The position numbers were made by a program, and so were the translations under genes. From the NCBI GenBank assembly GCA_012959525.1, contig DUDB01000042.1, positions 41,597 to 105,596 on the forward strand: a stretch of 64,000 nt of DNA, given 5' to 3'. Positions 30,054-38,454 of the stretch are shown piece by piece (the stretch's first letter is position 1; each line of letters starts with the position of its first letter). Source of the DNA: Planctomycetota bacterium. GTDB lineage: Bacteria; Planctomycetota; UBA1135; GCA-002686595. The notes under the pieces are model-generated. The model was given only the letters and a program-made list of their open reading frames with translations. It was not told where the DNA came from and did no database searches.

Positions 30054-31078
30054 TTTCGCTCCCCGCCAGCATCGACCACCACCCGGTGGACCTCCTGGGA
30101 GTCGCTCAGAGGGTCGGTCACCTGCCCCAGGGTGTAGGGCTCCCCGGTAGTCGGGTCGCGGTAGAAGGGCGTCAGCTTGTAGACCAGAAGCACCTCCAGA
30201 GAGCCCTCTGAGTCGGTTCCCTCGATGCGCAGTTCCCGCTCTTCGGCGGGCATTAAGAGGGTGCTGGGTACGTCCACCTCCCAGCGGTAGGGATCGCGTA
30301 TGCGGTGCAGGTGACGCCAGGGCAGCTTCTCTCCGGACTCCGCAAGAGGCCGCCACCAGAGGTCCGAGGCGCGCGAGCGCTCGTCGGTGGGGTAGGAGTG
30401 CGCGGCGGCCACGTTGCTCACCCGCACGCCCACGCCATTTGCATCGCGCTGGGCCGTGAGCGTGACCGCACTGGCCACCAGCTCCAGGTCGTGACCTCCC
30501 GGCATACCGTGATGACGCCCGCGATTGGGGTCACCGTCCCGGAAGGGCATGTGGCAGTGGAGGCAGCCCTCCCCGCGTTCGGCCCAGGCCGTGTCGCGCC
30601 ACTGGTCCACGGTCTTGTGCTGGTTGTGGCAGACGCCGCAGTAGTCCTCGCGCTGGAGTTGGACCGTGGCCTGTGGCTTGCACGCGGCGCGCGGGTTGTC
30701 GATGGTGCCGGCCATCCGTCCGTTGGGCAGCAGGTGGCAGGCGATGCAGTCCACTCCCTCACTGCGGCGAGAAGAGCGCGGTAGCACTCGGTTGCCCACG
30801 CCCGTCTCGAAGACGGGACGCGGCGCGTGGCAGTCGATGCAGTCCTTATTCTGGAAATTGTTCGACTGGCTGGGCGCACGCACGTCCGGGTCGGTCCAGG
30901 AGCGCGCGTGCCAGGAGTCCTGCCACTCGGCGAACACCTCCTCGTGACAGCTCATGCACTGGCGGGAAGAGGTCCAGGTCTGCGGTCCCGCGCTGGCCTC
31001 GCTGCCCCCCGTGATCAGGAGGGAGACGAGCAACCACACGAACATGGCGGAGACGAAGATGCCGGCGCCGATCCTCAT
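30050..31078 (-). CDS. Membrane-anchored pentaheme cytochrome c (cytochrome c554/NapC-like)
   Basis: A 342-residue protein with an N-terminal membrane anchor or signal (residues 6-24) and five CxxCH heme-binding motifs at Cys41, 80, 111, 147 and 172 (CMSCH, CIDCH, CIACH, CGVCH, CLHCH), packed in 135 residues; extra histidines nearby can be distal ligands. The motif spacing and the CMSCHEEVFAEWQDSWHARS start resemble the cytochrome c554-type multiheme family. Residues about 205-342 form a beta-rich, heme-free domain. It would carry electrons at the outer face of the inner membrane. Its ATG overlaps the stop of the ABC ATPase gene by 4 bases and its stop overlaps the HEAT gene start. Confidence 0.9.
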   Translation of the reverse strand: MRIGAGIFVSAMFVWLLVSLLITGGSEASAGPQTWTSSRQCMSCHEEVFAEWQDSWHARSWTDPDVRAPSQSNNFQNKDCIDCHAPRPVFETGVGNRVLPRSSRRSEGVDCIACHLLPNGRMAGTIDNPRAACKPQATVQLQREDYCGVCHNQHKTVDQWRDTAWAERGEGCLHCHMPFRDGDPNRGRHHGMPGGHDLELVASAVTLTAQRDANGVGVRVSNVAAAHSYPTDERSRASDLWWRPLAESGEKLPWRHLHRIRDPYRWEVDVPSTLLMPAEERELRIEGTDSEGSLEVLLVYKLTPFYRDPTTGEPYTLGQVTDPLSDSQEVHRVVVDAGGERK

Positions 31079-31764
31079 GCCTTGCTCGCTCCGGCCAGAG
31101 TGCCGTCGGGTTGCATTTGCAGGGTTCGGTCCGTCATGGAGGAGGCTTCAGCCGGGTCGTGGGTTACGTGCAGGATCGTGAGGTCCAGGCTTCTCCGCAG
31201 CTCCTCGAACAGCTCCAGCAGGCTGGTGCGTCGCTCGGCGTCCAGGGGGCCCAGGGGTTCGTCCAAGAGGAGCAGGCGCGGGCGGGGGGCCAGGGCGCGG
31301 GCCAAGGCCAGGCGCTGGGCCTCGCCCCCGGAGAGGGTGCCCGGACGACGGTCCCCGAACCCTTCAAGGCCCACCTGGGTCAGGAGTTCGGCCCGGCGCG
31401 CGTCCCATTCGGATGGGGTCACGGCGGCGCAGCGCAGCACAAAGTCCAAGTGGGCTGCGACGCTCATGTGGGGCCACAGCGCACCGCCCTGGAACAGGAA
31501 CCCTATTCCGCGCCTGCGGGGTGGGACCAGGATCTTGGAGCCACGACTGACCTCCTGCCCGAAGAGAGAGATCACTCCCGCGTCCGCGGGGAGGAGCCCG
31601 GCCAGGATACGCAGCAGGCTGCTCTTTCCGCATCCGGAGGGTCCCACCAGCAGGGCGTGCTCACCAACTGCGAGGTCCAGGTCCAGCGGACCCAGCGTGG
31701 CGTTGGCTCCCATGCGCGCGCGGAGTCCACGCACGCTGATGGCGATTGGTTTGTTTTTGGTCAC
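31075..31764 (-). CDS. ABC transporter ATP-binding protein (ferric/Fbp-type family)
   Basis: A 229-residue ABC ATPase with Walker A GPSGCGKSS, Q-loop region IGFLFQGGALWPHMSV, signature LSGGEAQRLALARAL, Walker B LLLLDEPLGPLD and the switch His in THDPAEA. It energises the permease encoded upstream. The GTG at 31764 is preferred over a GTG/ATG further up because it overlaps the permease stop as GTGA and has GGAGGTG six bases upstream. It lacks the C-terminal regulatory TOBE domain of larger FbpC proteins. Confidence 0.9.
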   Translation of the reverse strand: MTKNKPIAISVRGLRARMGANATLGPLDLDLAVGEHALLVGPSGCGKSSLLRILAGLLPADAGVISLFGQEVSRGSKILVPPRRRGIGFLFQGGALWPHMSVAAHLDFVLRCAAVTPSEWDARRAELLTQVGLEGFGDRRPGTLSGGEAQRLALARALAPRPRLLLLDEPLGPLDAERRTSLLELFEELRRSLDLTILHVTHDPAEASSMTDRTLQMQPDGTLAGASKA

Positions 31765-33305
31765 GGGAGCACCTCCAGTTCCTTGCCGCTGAACAGCCGC
31801 CACAGGACGCCCGGCACGATGGTGACGAAGAGGATCAGCAGGGCCAGAGCGGCGACGAAGTCATCGCGTCCGAAGTGGACGGCATTGAACATACGAAACA
31901 TGACCGTGTCGTTGGCAGCGGGTACCAGGATGGCCGCGTCCAGCTCGCGCATGGCCAACACGAACATTAGGACCCAGCCGCCCATGAGCGAGGGCATCAG
32001 GGTGGGGGCGACGATACGCGTCATGCGTCGCACGGGTCCGGCCCCGGCCAGTTCCGCGGCCTGCTCCAGTTCCCGATCCAGCGAGGCCACGGCGCCCGCG
32101 CTAACCAGAGTGGGGAAGGCTAGGAAGCGGCCGACGTAGAGCAGCACCACCATGCCCCCGCTGGTGTAGAAGGTGTAGGTCCAGGTACCGTTCCAGAGAG
32201 CGATGTTGCCGATGCCGAACAGGATGGCGGGGGTGGCGAGCGGTAGAACGCACAACATCTCCAGGAACCAGCCGTGGCGCCAGCGCGCGATGGCGTGGCC
32301 CAGGACCAGGGCGACGGGCAAGGCCAGGGTTGCGGCCAGGATGGAGTAGCCCAGGCTGGCGAGCAGGTTGTCGCGGCACAGCTCCACGGCCTTGGCGAAG
32401 GCCGCTTGGAACTTGTCGAGGCTCCAGCCTGTGGGCCCACCTCCGGCCTCGAACAGCATGCGCCCGACAGGGATCAGGGCGCCCAAGGTGATCAATCCCC
32501 AGGCCGCCAGACCCAGAGGCCAGCGCCAGCTTCCGAGTGAGAGGGTGCGCGGAGCCACGAAGTCAGAGTCCAAAGTGGCCAGGGTTCCGCGGCGGCGCAG
32601 GGCCAGGGCGGGCAGGAGGGCTGCCAGGATAAGGGCCACCAGGGGCAGGGCCGTGGCCACGGCGCGCGAGTCGCTGCCGTCCACCTGCCAGGTGGCGAAG
32701 ACCTCGTCGGCGTAGACGTTGAACTTGCGGCCTACCGACGAGACGAAGTCGGGTACGGCGAAATCACTCGCGGCAAAGAGGAAAGCGAAGCAGGCTCCGC
32801 TCAAGGCGGCCGGCAGGAGCAGGCCGAATTCCATGCGCAACACCCCGCCCAGCCCGCCGCTCAACAGGGCAGCCTCCTCCCGGCGCCCATCCACCCGGCG
32901 CGCGGCCTTGGCCGTGAACAGGGCCACGATCGGGAAGGTGGACAGGCCCATGAGCAGGATAGTCATGGGGGCCCCGCGCAATTCGGGAACGAGTACGGTC
33001 CAGCTGACCGCCAGAAGCAGGGGCGGCATGATCAAGGGCACCAACCCTAGGGAGCGTAGCCACGGGGCACCGGGCAGATCCGTGCGTGCAGTCAGGTAGC
33101 CAAAGGGCGCGCCCACCAAGAGGGCCAGCCCCGCCGCGCCGCCACCCAGGAGCAGCGTGCGACCTAAGAGGCTCAGGGTGCGCTCGTCCAAGAGACCCTG
33201 CAGGGCGGCCGGATCCTGAACCACGCGCAGCGCCATGACGATCACGGGCCCCAGCCCCGCAACGGCCAGCACAGCCAGGGAGAGTGTCAGAAGGGTGCGG
33301 CTCAA
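31761..33305 (-). CDS. ABC transporter permease, iron (FbpB)-type, fused double domain
   Basis: A 514-residue permease with about 12 membrane segments arranged as two half-permeases, as in FbpB/ThiP-type importers. Each half has the EAA-loop-like sequence on the cytoplasmic side (ARRVDGRREEAALLSGG in the first half, LDRELEQAAELAGAG in the second). The start is a TTG that overlaps the stop of the binding-protein gene as TTGA, which fits the 4-base spacing at every junction in this operon. Substrate is probably iron or another small solute. Confidence 0.88.
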   Translation of the reverse strand: MSRTLLTLSLAVLAVAGLGPVIVMALRVVQDPAALQGLLDERTLSLLGRTLLLGGGAAGLALLVGAPFGYLTARTDLPGAPWLRSLGLVPLIMPPLLLAVSWTVLVPELRGAPMTILLMGLSTFPIVALFTAKAARRVDGRREEAALLSGGLGGVLRMEFGLLLPAALSGACFAFLFAASDFAVPDFVSSVGRKFNVYADEVFATWQVDGSDSRAVATALPLVALILAALLPALALRRRGTLATLDSDFVAPRTLSLGSWRWPLGLAAWGLITLGALIPVGRMLFEAGGGPTGWSLDKFQAAFAKAVELCRDNLLASLGYSILAATLALPVALVLGHAIARWRHGWFLEMLCVLPLATPAILFGIGNIALWNGTWTYTFYTSGGMVVLLYVGRFLAFPTLVSAGAVASLDRELEQAAELAGAGPVRRMTRIVAPTLMPSLMGGWVLMFVLAMRELDAAILVPAANDTVMFRMFNAVHFGRDDFVAALALLILFVTIVPGVLWRLFSGKELEVLP

Positions 33306-34360
33306 GGGTTGAGGAAAAGTTCCTTGAGTGTGCGTGCCCGGTCAGCGATCTGTGCCCCAAGAGCGGCATAGCTCACGCGCATGGCCACCAAGTCCGAGGC
33401 CACGTGGGGGGGGCGAGGGACAGAAGCGCGCACGGGAATCTGTGCGGAGCGGGAGAACGCCATGCGCTCCTCGATCTCCTCCGAGAGCACCCAGTCCACG
33501 AACCGTTCGGCGGCGCTGCGGTGGGGAGCGTCCTTGAGAATGGCGATCGTGTTGGGGATCAGGAGCGTGCCCAGGGGCGGCTGGCCTTCGGGGCCGGGCT
33601 CCTGGTCGGGCAGGATGCGCATGACCGGTGCGCCCTTGAGGCGCGCCACGTTGAAGTCATCGGTGTCCGTCCAGGCCCAGGCGAGCTGTCCCGACTCCAC
33701 CAGTTGGCGCGTGCGCCCGTTGCTCTGGGCCACGTGTACGGGCGGGTTCTCTAGGGCTGAGCCCTTGGCAATGGTGGTCAGGTAGCGCAGCGCGGCCTCC
33801 TCGCCGATCGCATCGAAGAGGGCGCAGGCATGGGTCAGGGTCGTGCCCGTCAGGGGGCGGGCAAAGGCCACCCGTCCGGCCCATTGCGGGTCAAGCAGGT
33901 CCCACATGCCGCGGATGCTCTCCGGGTTGGGGACCAGATCCGTGTTGACGATGAGGCAGCGAGCGCGGGCGGCGAACCCGGTCCAACGTCCTCCGGGATC
34001 TTTGAACTGGTCGGGGATCTCCGTTCCGCTTGGGGATGTGTAGGACGCCAGGAAACCCATGTTGGCGAGGCGCACGGTCTGGGCCACCTCGTTGTTCCAA
34101 TAGACGTCGCAGCGCGGGACCTTGGCTTCTTCGATGATGCGCTGCACCAGCCCCACGGTCTTGTTGGCCTCCGTGTCGTACTCCGCACGGACATTGAGCC
34201 CGGTCTGCTTCTCAAACTCCTGGATCAACTCCTGGGAGAACTCCTGGTCGAGGGAGACATAGACGACCAGATCCGGCTGGCTGCATGAGCTAAGGCCCAA
34301 CAGGCCTGCGGTGGTCAGGCCCAGGAGGGCTTTGAGGGACGGTCTGGGGGCTCGGTGCAT
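33302..34360 (-). CDS. ABC transporter substrate-binding lipoprotein (FbpA/solute-binding family 1-like)
   Basis: A 352-residue periplasmic binding lipoprotein: leader with lipobox LSSC (Cys26), then VVYVSLDQEFSQELIQEFEKQTG, the start of Fbp/AfuA-type binding proteins, ending in a domain with RFVDWVLSEEIEER. Ferric-binding proteins usually coordinate iron with a Tyr-Tyr pair; no YY pair occurs anywhere in this protein, so the iron assignment is not secure and another ligand (thiamine, phosphonate, chelate) is possible. The ATG at 34360 gives a proper leader; the longer frame above it is proline/cysteine noise. First gene of the five-gene operon. Confidence 0.85.
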   Translation of the reverse strand: MHRAPRPSLKALLGLTTAGLLGLSSCSQPDLVVYVSLDQEFSQELIQEFEKQTGLNVRAEYDTEANKTVGLVQRIIEEAKVPRCDVYWNNEVAQTVRLANMGFLASYTSPSGTEIPDQFKDPGGRWTGFAARARCLIVNTDLVPNPESIRGMWDLLDPQWAGRVAFARPLTGTTLTHACALFDAIGEEAALRYLTTIAKGSALENPPVHVAQSNGRTRQLVESGQLAWAWTDTDDFNVARLKGAPVMRILPDQEPGPEGQPPLGTLLIPNTIAILKDAPHRSAAERFVDWVLSEEIEERMAFSRSAQIPVRASVPRPPHVASDLVAMRVSYAALGAQIADRARTLKELFLNP

Positions 34361-34387
34361 GGGGGCGCGGAAGGACGCAGGGGGGGG

Positions 34388-34415
34388 GCAGGGATGCGGG
34401 CAGGGATGCGGGCAG
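34388..34415. repeat. 12-bp tandem repeat, 2.3 copies, upstream of the operon
   Basis: The unit GCAGGGATGCGG occurs twice in tandem plus GCAG, in the 188-base gap between the divergent binding-protein and aminotransferase genes. It could be an operator or a slippage product. Nothing else clear was seen in the gap. Confidence 0.45.
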
Positions 34416-34548
34416 CCTAGCACCATTGGCTTCCCAGGCGAATCCCGTGCCATATCCGGCCACGAGGCCGCTTGACGGCTTTCAAGCGGGGCCCGTAGCC
34501 TCTCGCGTTCCCCGCCCGTAACCCGACTGTCCCTCCAGGCCCGCCCCA

Positions 34549-35718
34549 GTGAATCTCGCCCAACGCATGTCCCTTCTGGGGACCGAAACCGCCTTCGAGG
34601 TCCTCGCCAAGGCCAAGCGCCTGGAGGCCCAGGGAAAGGACATCGTGCACCTGCACATCGGTGCCCCTGATTTCCTCACCCCGCCCAACATCGTGGCCGC
34701 TGGCGAGAAGGCCCTGCGTGACGGATGGCATAAGTACACGCCCGCCAAGGGTATCCCGGAGCTACGCGAGGCCGTCTGCGAGGACATCCTGACCCACCGC
34801 GGGGCGGAGGTAAGCCCCGAGGATGTGCTGATCGTCCCCGGCGGCAAGCCGACGATGTTCTACGCGATCATGATGTTCGGAGAGCCGGGTAAGGAGATCC
34901 TCTACCCCAACCCGGGGTTTCCCATTTACGAGTCCCTGATCCGCTGGTCGGGGGCCACACCGGTGCCGATCGAGTTGCTCGAAGAGAACGGGTTCTCCTT
35001 TAGTGCGGAGCGTGTCCTAGAGCAGATCACGCCGAACACCTCCCTGCTGATCATCAACACTCCGGCCAACCCGACGGGTGGTGTTCTGCCCCGAGAGGAG
35101 TTGGATCTTCTCGTGGCGGGATTGGAAGCCCATCCGCACGTGACGATTCTGTGTGATGAGATCTACTCGCGCCTGTTGTACGACGGCGAGGAGCACGTGA
35201 GCATCCTGCAGTACCCCGAAGTGCGCGACCGGGCCATCATGCTGGACGGCTGGAGCAAGACCTACGCCATGACGGGCTGGCGTCTGGGCTACGGCGTGTG
35301 GCCCAGCGCCATCGTTGATCAGGCCGAGCGCCTGCAGATCAACTCCACTTCCTGCGCCAACGCCGTCACCCAGGTGGCGGCGATCGAGGCCCTACGGGGA
35401 CCCCAGGACGCGGTGGACGCCATGTGCGCGGCCTTCGACGAACGCCGGCTCATCATCCACGAAGAGCTGAATGCCATCCCCGGGTTCTCCTGTGTGATGC
35501 CCAAGGGCGCCTTCTATGCGTTTCCCAATACCTCGGGTACGGGGGTCGCGTCCCGTGAACTGGAGGAGCGCTTCTTGAACGATGCAGGGGTGGCCTGCCT
35601 GGCGGGTACGAGCTTCGGGGCCTTGGGCGAGGGCTACATGCGCTTCAGCTACGCCAACAGTATTGAGAACATTCGCGAGGGCTTGCGTCGCGTTGCGGCT
35701 AACCTCGAGTCCGCATGA
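34549..35718 (+). CDS. Class I/II pyridoxal-phosphate aminotransferase (aspartate aminotransferase-like)
   Basis: A 389-residue fold-type I aminotransferase: HLHIGAPDFLTP start, YTPAKGIPELREA, substrate-domain NTPANPTGGVLP, CDEIYSRLLYDG and the PLP lysine in DGWSKTYAMTGWRLGY, followed by the C-terminal MRFSYANS arginine region. It would exchange amino groups between an amino acid and a 2-oxo acid; the substrate cannot be fixed from sequence. Its GTG start at 34549 lies just upstream of the family's usual start. The stop overlaps ltaE by 4 bases (ATGA). Confidence 0.9.
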   Translation: MNLAQRMSLLGTETAFEVLAKAKRLEAQGKDIVHLHIGAPDFLTPPNIVAAGEKALRDGWHKYTPAKGIPELREAVCEDILTHRGAEVSPEDVLIVPGGKPTMFYAIMMFGEPGKEILYPNPGFPIYESLIRWSGATPVPIELLEENGFSFSAERVLEQITPNTSLLIINTPANPTGGVLPREELDLLVAGLEAHPHVTILCDEIYSRLLYDGEEHVSILQYPEVRDRAIMLDGWSKTYAMTGWRLGYGVWPSAIVDQAERLQINSTSCANAVTQVAAIEALRGPQDAVDAMCAAFDERRLIIHEELNAIPGFSCVMPKGAFYAFPNTSGTGVASRELEERFLNDAGVACLAGTSFGALGEGYMRFSYANSIENIREGLRRVAANLESA

Positions 35719-36743
35719 GACACGCCGACTTCCGTTCCGACACCCTCACCCAACCCTCGCCCGCCATGCGCGAGGCCATGGCGGCGGCCGTGGTGGGTGA
35801 CGACGTGCTGGATGGCGATCCCACGGTGAGGGAGTTGGAGAGCGAAGCGGCAGCCTGGCTGGGCAAGCCGGGCGCCCTGTTTGTGCCCTCGGGCACCATG
35901 GCCAACCAGGTGGCCCTGGGGGCCTGGACTGAGCCGGGCAATGAGATCGTCGTCAGCCGTTGGGCTCACGTGACGACCTTCGAAGCGGGAGCCGCCGGCT
36001 ATCTGCATGGACTGCAGTCCATCACCTTGGGTGAGGCGGATGGCGGGATGGATCCCGAGGCGGTGCGCGAGGCCCTGCGCCCGGAGTTCATCCACTGCCC
36101 GCGCACGGGCTTGGTGTGTTTGGAGCAGACCCACAACTACGCGGGTGGCCGCGTCCTGCCTCTGCCCATGGTGCAGGGTGTTGGGGCCGTGGCGCGCGAG
36201 GCCGGAGTACCCGTGCACCTGGATGGGGCGCGGTTGGCCAATGCGGTGATCGCCAGTGGCATCGGCGCGTCCGAGTGGTGCGACTCGGCGGACTCCGTCT
36301 CACTCTGTCTGTCGAAAGGGCTGGGTGCACCGGTGGGCTCGGTGATCGCAGGGGATGAGGCATTCCTGGAGCGCGCGCGGTTGGTTCGCAAGCGTCTGGG
36401 TGGCTGGATGCGTCAAGCGGGCGTGCTGGCCGCCGCTGGCCTGATCGCTTTGCGCGAGGGAGTGGACCGGCTGGCGCTCGACCACGATCTGGCACAGCAG
36501 CTGGCCGAGCGCCTAGGCGAGCTCGAAGGCCTGAGCACCGATCCCGCCAGCGTGGACACCAACATTGTCATGGTGGGCGTGGAGAGTGAAGGTTGGAGCG
36601 CCCCTCAGCTGGCGGAGGCCCTGGCCGAGCGCGGCGTGGGGGTCATGCCCATGGGGCACAACCTGCGCTTCGTTACCCACCTCGGGGTGGGCCCCGAAGA
36701 CGTGGATCATCTTCTGACCTCTGCCGGCGATCTTCTTCAATAA
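35715..36743 (+). CDS. ltaE: Low-specificity L-threonine aldolase
   Basis: A 342-residue PLP enzyme that splits L-threonine or allo-threonine into glycine and acetaldehyde. It starts with DFRSDTLTQPSPAMREAM, has LFVPSGTMANQVAL, CLEQTHNYAGGRVLP, the aspartate in VHLDGARLANA and the PLP lysine in SLCLSKGLGAPVGS. Length and motif order match LtaE. It is translationally coupled to the aminotransferase through a 4-base overlap, suggesting a small amino-acid operon. Confidence 0.92.
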   Translation: MRHADFRSDTLTQPSPAMREAMAAAVVGDDVLDGDPTVRELESEAAAWLGKPGALFVPSGTMANQVALGAWTEPGNEIVVSRWAHVTTFEAGAAGYLHGLQSITLGEADGGMDPEAVREALRPEFIHCPRTGLVCLEQTHNYAGGRVLPLPMVQGVGAVAREAGVPVHLDGARLANAVIASGIGASEWCDSADSVSLCLSKGLGAPVGSVIAGDEAFLERARLVRKRLGGWMRQAGVLAAAGLIALREGVDRLALDHDLAQQLAERLGELEGLSTDPASVDTNIVMVGVESEGWSAPQLAEALAERGVGVMPMGHNLRFVTHLGVGPEDVDHLLTSAGDLLQ

Positions 36744-36799
36744 CCTCCCCGTCTGGCGCGCTCGGGTTCGCTCGCTGCCGTTCCTGGGTTAGACTGCGC

Positions 36800-36826
36800 T
36801 GGCGCGGCGCAAGACTGCTCGCGCCA
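36800..36826 (+). other. 7-bp inverted repeat before the phosphomannomutase gene
   Basis: TGGCGCG at 36800-36806 pairs with CGCGCCA at 36820-36826 across a 13-base loop in the 126-base gap between ltaE and the mutase gene. It may be an operator or a leader stem; nothing more is evident. Confidence 0.3.
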
Positions 36827-36869
36827 TACCCTCTCTCCCCGGGCCGAGGCCCGCACAGCCGAATTATCC

Positions 36870-38231
36870 ATGGGCATCTTCAAGGCCTACGACATCCGCG
36901 GTCTCTTTCCGGAGGAACTGGACGCCGAGCTGGCGCGCAAGATCGGGCATGCCTTCGCACGCCTGATTGGCGGCCAGCGCCTCCTAGTCGGGCGTGACAT
37001 GCGCGTGCACTCCCCGGAGGTGGCGGACGCCGTGATCGAGGGCATGCGGGACGCGGGATCGGACGTCCTCGACATAGGCCTAGCCTCCACGCCCATGACC
37101 TACTTTGCCATAGGCTCACAGGACGTGGATGGAGGCCTGTGCGTCACGGCCAGTCATAACCCCGGGCAGTACAACGGCATGAAACTGTGCTCGGCGGGGG
37201 CGCGGCCCATCAGTCGTGCCAACGGCATCGCGGACCTGGAGGCCATGTGTGCAGAGGACTATCCGGGAGCCGGCGAGACGCGTGGCCAGTTGGAGACGGT
37301 GGATCTCCTGCGCGCCTATCGTGATCACGTCTGCAGTTTCTTCGATCTGGAGCGTCCGCTCCGTATCGGGATCGACGTATCGAACGGGATGGCGGGGCAC
37401 ACGCTGCCCCTGATCCTGCCCGCTCTTGAAAAGGTCGAGGCCCAGACGCTCTTCCTTGAGCCCGATGGGACCTTCCCCAACCACGAGGCCAACCCTCTCA
37501 AGGAAGAGAACCTCGATCCCGTGCGTGAGCTTGTTCAGCGCGAGGGGCTGGACTTCGGTGTGTGCTTCGACGGCGACGCGGACCGTTGCTGCTTCGTTGA
37601 CAACCGTGGACAGACCGTTCCCGCGGATCTCATGACTGCGCTGTTGGCACGCGACTTCCTGACGCGTTCACCCGGAGCGCCAGTGGTCTATGACCTGCGC
37701 TCCTCTTGGGTCGTCAAGCAGGTGATCGAAGAGTGTGGGGGAGAACCCATTCGGGATCGGGTCGGCCACTCGTTCATCAAGGCCACTATGCGTGAGCGTG
37801 GAGCCCTCTTCGCCGGCGAGCTCTCGGGGCACTTCTACTTCAAGGACAACTTCGTCTGTGACTCGGGTGTGATCGCCATGGTGTCGGCCATCAATTTGCT
37901 GGGCCGCCAGACCAACGCTTCCAATACCCTTGCGGATCTGGTCGCGGACCTGAGGCGCTTTCACTCCACAGGAGAGGTGAACTTCCGGGTGCAGGACAAG
38001 GCGGCGGCCATCGCCGAATTGAAGGCCACTTACGGGCAAGGCAAGCAGGATGAGCTGGATGGCATCACCGTGGAGTTCGGGGGCCTGGAGGACGACTCCT
38101 GGTGGTGGTTCAACGTACGTGAATCCAACACCGAGCCCCTGTTGCGCCTCAACTTGGAGGCCTCCAGCGCGGCCCTGCGGGATGAGAAGCGGGACGAACT
38201 GATGGCCCTACTGGGAGAGCCCGAGGCCTAG
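36870..38231 (+). CDS. manB: Phosphomannomutase/phosphoglucomutase
   Basis: A 453-residue alpha-D-phosphohexomutase. It starts with FKAYDIRGLFPEEL, has the phosphoserine loop TASHNPGQYNGMK, the magnesium loop FDGDADRC, the sugar-binding GELSGHFYFKD segment and the phosphate-binding RESNTEPLLRLN tail. It interconverts mannose- or glucose-6-phosphate and the 1-phosphates used to make sugar nucleotides, and can supply polysaccharide synthesis such as the export cassette further on. Length is typical. It is separated by 223 bases from the next gene. Confidence 0.92.
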   Translation: MGIFKAYDIRGLFPEELDAELARKIGHAFARLIGGQRLLVGRDMRVHSPEVADAVIEGMRDAGSDVLDIGLASTPMTYFAIGSQDVDGGLCVTASHNPGQYNGMKLCSAGARPISRANGIADLEAMCAEDYPGAGETRGQLETVDLLRAYRDHVCSFFDLERPLRIGIDVSNGMAGHTLPLILPALEKVEAQTLFLEPDGTFPNHEANPLKEENLDPVRELVQREGLDFGVCFDGDADRCCFVDNRGQTVPADLMTALLARDFLTRSPGAPVVYDLRSSWVVKQVIEECGGEPIRDRVGHSFIKATMRERGALFAGELSGHFYFKDNFVCDSGVIAMVSAINLLGRQTNASNTLADLVADLRRFHSTGEVNFRVQDKAAAIAELKATYGQGKQDELDGITVEFGGLEDDSWWWFNVRESNTEPLLRLNLEASSAALRDEKRDELMALLGEPEA

Positions 38232-38318
38232 AGGGTTAGCGAGGGGGGGCAGGCAGGGGGGCCCTCGGACCACGAAAGTTGCTCCAACACCCCCGGTAGC
38301 ACCCCTGGAGGCCAATTG

Positions 38319-38337
38319 CTTGCCCCTTGGGGGCAAG
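38319..38337 (+). terminator. Stable hairpin after the phosphomannomutase gene
   Basis: CTTGCCCC at 38319-38326 pairs perfectly with GGGGCAAG at 38330-38337 (8 bp, 3-base loop). It lies 88 bases after the mutase stop and has no T-run, so it may be a weak terminator or a structured leader. Confidence 0.4.
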
Positions 38338-38344
38338 AAGCCCC

Positions 38345-38372
38345 TTGAGGCGGCCGACATTTGGTGTAGATA
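38345..38372 (+). promoter_or_regulatory. Candidate sigma-70-type promoter of the six-gene export cassette
   Basis: TTGAGG at 38345, a 16-base spacer and TAGATA at 38367-38372, about 80 bases before the first gene of the run 38455-46348. Hexamers match the bacterial consensus at most positions. Confidence 0.35.
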
Positions 38373-38454
38373 GGCTACGCCGGGCTCCGGGTGGCTGCCC
38401 ACCTTTGCCGATACGTAGGGATAGTTCCCCGCCCCGTGCCTCCTCCACCATTCC

